Source: an uncultured Bacteroidales bacterium (GTDB lineage Bacteria; Bacteroidota; Bacteroidia; Bacteroidales; Bacteroidaceae). Taken from it: DNA of 64,000 nt. The notes under the pieces were generated by a model, which saw only the letters and a program-made list of their open reading frames with translations, had not been told where the DNA came from and ran no database searches. A program made the translations under genes and the position numbers. Below are positions 60,948-64,000 of the stretch, piece after piece. The DNA lies in NCBI GenBank assembly GCA_902778625.1, contig CACYYM010000010.1:1-64000 (forward strand), read 5' to 3'. Position 1 is the stretch's first letter; every line of letters begins with the position of its first letter.

Positions 60948-62573
60948 ATGAAACACATGAAACGTTATATCTTACTTCCCCTCCTTGCTGCTGCCATCGC
61001 AGTGCAAGCACAGGACAGCTACATGAACGAACGTCTCGTCAACAGTTCAAGCGACGTCATCGGCACTTCCCGCTACGTCGGTATGGGCGGCGCTCTCGGC
61101 GCTCTCGGCGCAGACATAAGCGTCATCAGCTGGAACCCTGCAGGCATCGGACTGTATCGAAAGAACGATATCGCCATGACGATGGGCGGACTTTGGGGTA
61201 AGTCGCACATCAGCGAAGAGAATCGCGGCAAGTTCACCTTCGACCAGGCCGGCTTCGTGCTCAATGTCAAAACTGGCGGCGAGACATGCCCCTACGTCAA
61301 TTTCAGCTTTAACTATCAGAAGAAGATCAACTTCAACCATAACTTCTACGCAGACAATCCCAACCTGCACGAACTAAGTCAGCTGGACCAACTGGCTGAG
61401 CTGACGGACTGGGACAACGGCACAGAGAACCTGGAAGGAATGGCGTGGGACAACGGCTTCTTCGGAGAAAAAACCCTTGTGGACGCAAGCGGCAACCCTC
61501 TCCTTGACGAGGAAGGCAAAGAGATAAAGTACAGATACAATCAGTACTCTTCCGACAGAAACGAATACACACATCACAGCGAAGGTTCCCTGCAGTCGTT
61601 CGACTTCAACGTCAGCACCAACGTCAACGACCGCGCCTTCTTCGGCCTTACCATCGGCGTGGATAACATGCGCTATCGCGGCTGGAACTACTACAGAGAG
61701 TACTACATGCCCTTCGACTTCGACGGCAAAGCAAAGTATGACGTCGAGAACTACGACATCAACATCAGCGGTACAGGCGTCAACGTGAAACTCGGTACCA
61801 TCATTCGTCCCTTTGAAGACAAGCCGTTCCGCTTCGGCTTTGTTGTTGAGACACCCACTTGGTACCGCCTGAAGAACAGCACATGGTTCGACATGGTCCG
61901 TCAGCCTAATAACTTAGGCAGCAGGACAGAAGCCTGGGAAAGCTACCTGAAGTTCAACATCCGCTCGCCTTGGAAGCTGCGCACAAGCATCGGCAGCACC
62001 ATCGGCTCAACCCTCGCTTGGGACGTCGACTACGAATACTCGGCTTTCAGACACACGAGCATGGGCTATCCCGAGAACATCTACGCCGACGGCTCAACAT
62101 CAGGCAACGTCAAGGACAAGGCAATGAACCAAATGACACGCGACAACATGCGCGGCACACACACGCTTCGCATTGGCCTCGAAGCAAATGCAACGAAGAA
62201 CCTTGCCTTCCGTCTCGGCTACAACCTCAGCACGTCAGCTTACAACAAACACATCAGCTTCGACCAGTACAACCTTAATAGTTACGCGATGGACTACGCG
62301 ACGGGCACAAACTTCATGCGTCTCGGTCACACAAACATCCTGACGCTCGGCGCTGGCTACCACACAAGAAACTTCTACATTGACCTTGCCTACAAGATTC
62401 GTCACCAGAAGGCTGACTTCTATGCCTTCGACACGAACTTTACCAACTCGAACCAAGAGCTTATCCCGCAGTTTGTGCTCGACAATCCTGCCCTTGCAGA
62501 CGTGACGATTGACCCTGTTGGCGTTGACCTCACACGTCAGACGATTACCTGCACGCTTGGCTTCAAGTTCTAA
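60948..62573 (+). CDS. OmpP1/FadL/TodX-type outer-membrane porin
   Basis: 541 aa. Signal peptide MKRYILLPLLAAAIAVQA (the Met at codon 4 is the likelier start). The N-terminal YVGMGGALGALGADISVISWNPAGIGLY is the FadL-family hatch signature in its Bacteroidetes form, followed by a beta-barrel ending in Phe (CTLGFKF). Homologues are often annotated hemin receptor; the family transports hydrophobic molecules. The stop codon directly abuts the convergent GH130 gene's stop, with no bases between, so its terminator lies inside that gene. Confidence 0.88.
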   Translation: MKHMKRYILLPLLAAAIAVQAQDSYMNERLVNSSSDVIGTSRYVGMGGALGALGADISVISWNPAGIGLYRKNDIAMTMGGLWGKSHISEENRGKFTFDQAGFVLNVKTGGETCPYVNFSFNYQKKINFNHNFYADNPNLHELSQLDQLAELTDWDNGTENLEGMAWDNGFFGEKTLVDASGNPLLDEEGKEIKYRYNQYSSDRNEYTHHSEGSLQSFDFNVSTNVNDRAFFGLTIGVDNMRYRGWNYYREYYMPFDFDGKAKYDVENYDINISGTGVNVKLGTIIRPFEDKPFRFGFVVETPTWYRLKNSTWFDMVRQPNNLGSRTEAWESYLKFNIRSPWKLRTSIGSTIGSTLAWDVDYEYSAFRHTSMGYPENIYADGSTSGNVKDKAMNQMTRDNMRGTHTLRIGLEANATKNLAFRLGYNLSTSAYNKHISFDQYNLNSYAMDYATGTNFMRLGHTNILTLGAGYHTRNFYIDLAYKIRHQKADFYAFDTNFTNSNQELIPQFVLDNPALADVTIDPVGVDLTRQTITCTLGFKF

Positions 62574-64000
62574 TTAACGCACCAAAACCTTTCGCCCGGA
62601 CTTTATATAGAGCCCGGGCTTTTTGTTTCCATCTTCAACCTTGATGCCCGAAAGCGTAAAGACTGCAGCGTCGTCATCTTCATATAAATAAGGTGTAACG
62701 ATGGCATCATCGTCCTCAACCTTTGTGCCATAGACATGAAAGGCATAAAGAGCTGGTGCTTCGGCATTGTTCATGCTGGCAGAATTGCGGGGAAAGACGA
62801 GCTTGACGTAGCGACCGCGAACCGGCGTAGAAAGCGAGACGGTCTTCTTGTTCGTTGAGCCAGCGTTCTTTCGGTCTGCCACTTGTGTCCAGCAGTCGTT
62901 CGTGTCGCCTGTCTTCGTAATGAGGCTCAAGTCGGGCTCGTCCATGCTTATGAACAATTGATAGGCGTTCATGTTTGTGGCATCCGTATCTACGCTCTTA
63001 GCGTCCCATAGCAGCAAACGTTTGATGTCGTACGTGCCTTCGAGGTCAACGATGACGTAACGGTAAGGGTCGCTATTCTGCTGAGGTGTAGTAGGACACC
63101 AAGGACGCTCGGCAGACGGCAGGCCTGTGAGCAGATTGAGCGCGCTCTTGGTTGCATCAGGCGCATCGTAAGCCGCGAGAACCGTCTTGCCGATGCTGAC
63201 GTTGCCATCGCTTCTTGGCAATTCACTTACAAAGCGTCCAAAGACATCGCAGCCATAGAGGCGAATCGCGTTGTCTGCCTCGCCGCTGGGACGCGTACCT
63301 TTCGAGAAGACGAGCTTCAAATAGCGGACTTCGGTCGGACTAAATGAGACATCCTTTATGGCTTGATTGCCAACGCCTTCTTCATGTGCAAGGAGCGTCC
63401 ACTCCTCGCCTGTTGCTCTCCTACCATACACCCAATACTCGGGCACGTTGCCGCAGTTCGACTCGTGTCCCTCGACATCACGAAAGACAAGCCGCTCCAC
63501 TTCGTAGATGCCTGTGAACTCAAGGACGATCCACGGCTGCTCCGTGCTCGCATCGCACCATTTGCGTCCGGGATAAACGTAGCTCATGTTCATGAAGCAC
63601 GGTCTTTCGCTTTCGACAGCATAACCGCTTGCAGAGTTGACGAAGCACGTCACTTTGCCTGTTCCAAGCGCGGTCTGTTGATTGATGACACCTTCCGGGA
63701 CGTTTGCCGTAACGATGGGATCGCCCTCATGAGGCGAGGCTTGTGGGTCGCAGACGGCAACTCCGACGAACGAGTCGGCACAGCCATAATAGAGGAACCA
63801 CTTGCCTTGGTGCCAGACGAGGCCTTCCGTAAAGACCGTTCCGGCAGCATATTGTCCGCTCCGTTCAAAGTCGGCAAGGGGTCGGAAGAAAGGCTTGTCG
63901 AGTCGGTCAATAAGTTGCAGCGGATTGTCATTGCTGAAGAGCATCTGTCCGGCGGCATACGTGCCAGCAGCATAGCAAGCGTCTCCGTTGCTACCACTCG
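62574..64000 (-). CDS. GH130-type enzyme with C-terminal discoidin domains (partial)
   Basis: C-terminal 475 or so residues; the 5' part runs off the window edge. The part closest to the edge (YAAGQMLFSND, DKPFFRPLADFERSGQYAAG, EGLVWHQGKWFLYYGCADSF) is the end of a GH130 five-bladed propeller, a family of mannoside phosphorylases and hydrolases. It is followed by two F5/8 type C (discoidin) carbohydrate-binding domains (ESNCGNVPEYWVYGRRATGE; YDIKRLLLWDAKSVDTD). The tail SGIKVEDGNKKPGLYIKSGR is the secreted-protein motif also found in other genes here, so this is probably an exported enzyme acting on mannose-containing glycans. An internal ATG at 63944 is not the start; the frame is open to the edge. 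Confidence 0.85.
   Translation of the reverse strand, partial: SGSNGDACYAAGTYAAGQMLFSNDNPLQLIDRLDKPFFRPLADFERSGQYAAGTVFTEGLVWHQGKWFLYYGCADSFVGVAVCDPQASPHEGDPIVTANVPEGVINQQTALGTGKVTCFVNSASGYAVESERPCFMNMSYVYPGRKWCDASTEQPWIVLEFTGIYEVERLVFRDVEGHESNCGNVPEYWVYGRRATGEEWTLLAHEEGVGNQAIKDVSFSPTEVRYLKLVFSKGTRPSGEADNAIRLYGCDVFGRFVSELPRSDGNVSIGKTVLAAYDAPDATKSALNLLTGLPSAERPWCPTTPQQNSDPYRYVIVDLEGTYDIKRLLLWDAKSVDTDATNMNAYQLFISMDEPDLSLITKTGDTNDCWTQVADRKNAGSTNKKTVSLSTPVRGRYVKLVFPRNSASMNNAEAPALYAFHVYGTKVEDDDAIVTPYLYEDDDAAVFTLSGIKVEDGNKKPGLYIKSGRKVLVR
62594..62625 (+). terminator. terminator of the porin gene inside the GH130 gene
   Basis: GCCCGG (62594-62599) pairs with CCGGGC (62614-62619), followed by TTTTTG on the plus strand. 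It overlaps codons of the convergent gene's C-terminus. Confidence 0.7.

Overview
The window looks like a Bacteroidales chromosome of Prevotella type. Many genes start behind the Bacteroidetes promoter pair TTTG, 19-21 nt, TAnnTTTG. Shine-Dalgarno sequences are mostly weak. The gene content also fits: paired methylmalonyl-CoA mutase subunits (succinate/propionate metabolism), a C10 cysteine protease, DUF4270, a FadL/OmpP1-type porin, a TonB receptor, and large secreted proteins sharing a short C-terminal motif (GRKL..KP..KGIYING-type). This is inference from gene content and promoters; no rRNA or marker tree is available here.

Layout. 118-3244 (minus) is an A/T-rich cassette: an N-terminally extended radical SAM/SPASM enzyme, a 35-codon peptide gene, a 112-aa unknown protein and an M42 metallopeptidase. 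A long hairpin-rich leader lies upstream. I read it as a probable ribosomally made, post-translationally modified peptide (RiPP) locus. 3540-4106 is repeat-rich and non-coding. 4124-5827 encodes an AspT/YidE-type transporter. 6120-10084 is mutA-mutB. 10340-19096 holds a secreted C10 protease, a 1582-aa fibronectin/adhesin protein built from the same modules, and a 55-aa acidic peptide. 19285-20472 is panC-panD (minus). 20650-27396 is one long plus-strand run: GT5 starch/glycogen synthase domain, DUF4270 lipoprotein, small periplasmic protein, ettA, DUF3737 beta-helix, MATE efflux. 27538-30348 (minus) holds aspS, tRNA-Lys and an MBL hydrolase.

30496-39220 is a secreted carbohydrate block: a 1244-aa lectin-like protein, a GH127/146 beta-L-arabinofuranosidase and a DUF4964/5127/4965 protein. 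39509-49783 holds a 3240-aa LamG giant and a lipoprotein that carries one of its C-terminal domains. 50033-52483 is a GPH sugar symporter with a GH43. 52697-55411 (minus) is an AraC regulator and a TonB receptor. 55540-59313 holds an aminotransferase, a four-helix-bundle gene flanked by repeats, a LolC/E-type permease and prmA (minus). 59709-62573 holds a Tyr/Trp/Gly-rich secreted protein and a FadL-like porin. 62574 to the end is a partial GH130-discoidin protein (minus).

Intergenic spaces carry several repeat families: arrays with a 22-bp period at three sites, mosaic GC-rich CCGCGTGCGG terminator repeats at three sites, and ATACATGTAT palindrome elements at two sites. They look like genome-specific interspersed elements, some of which double as terminators.

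The strongest candidate for an undescribed system is the radical SAM, 35-aa peptide and M42 peptidase locus. Its precursor gene is short enough to be missed by standard gene callers.
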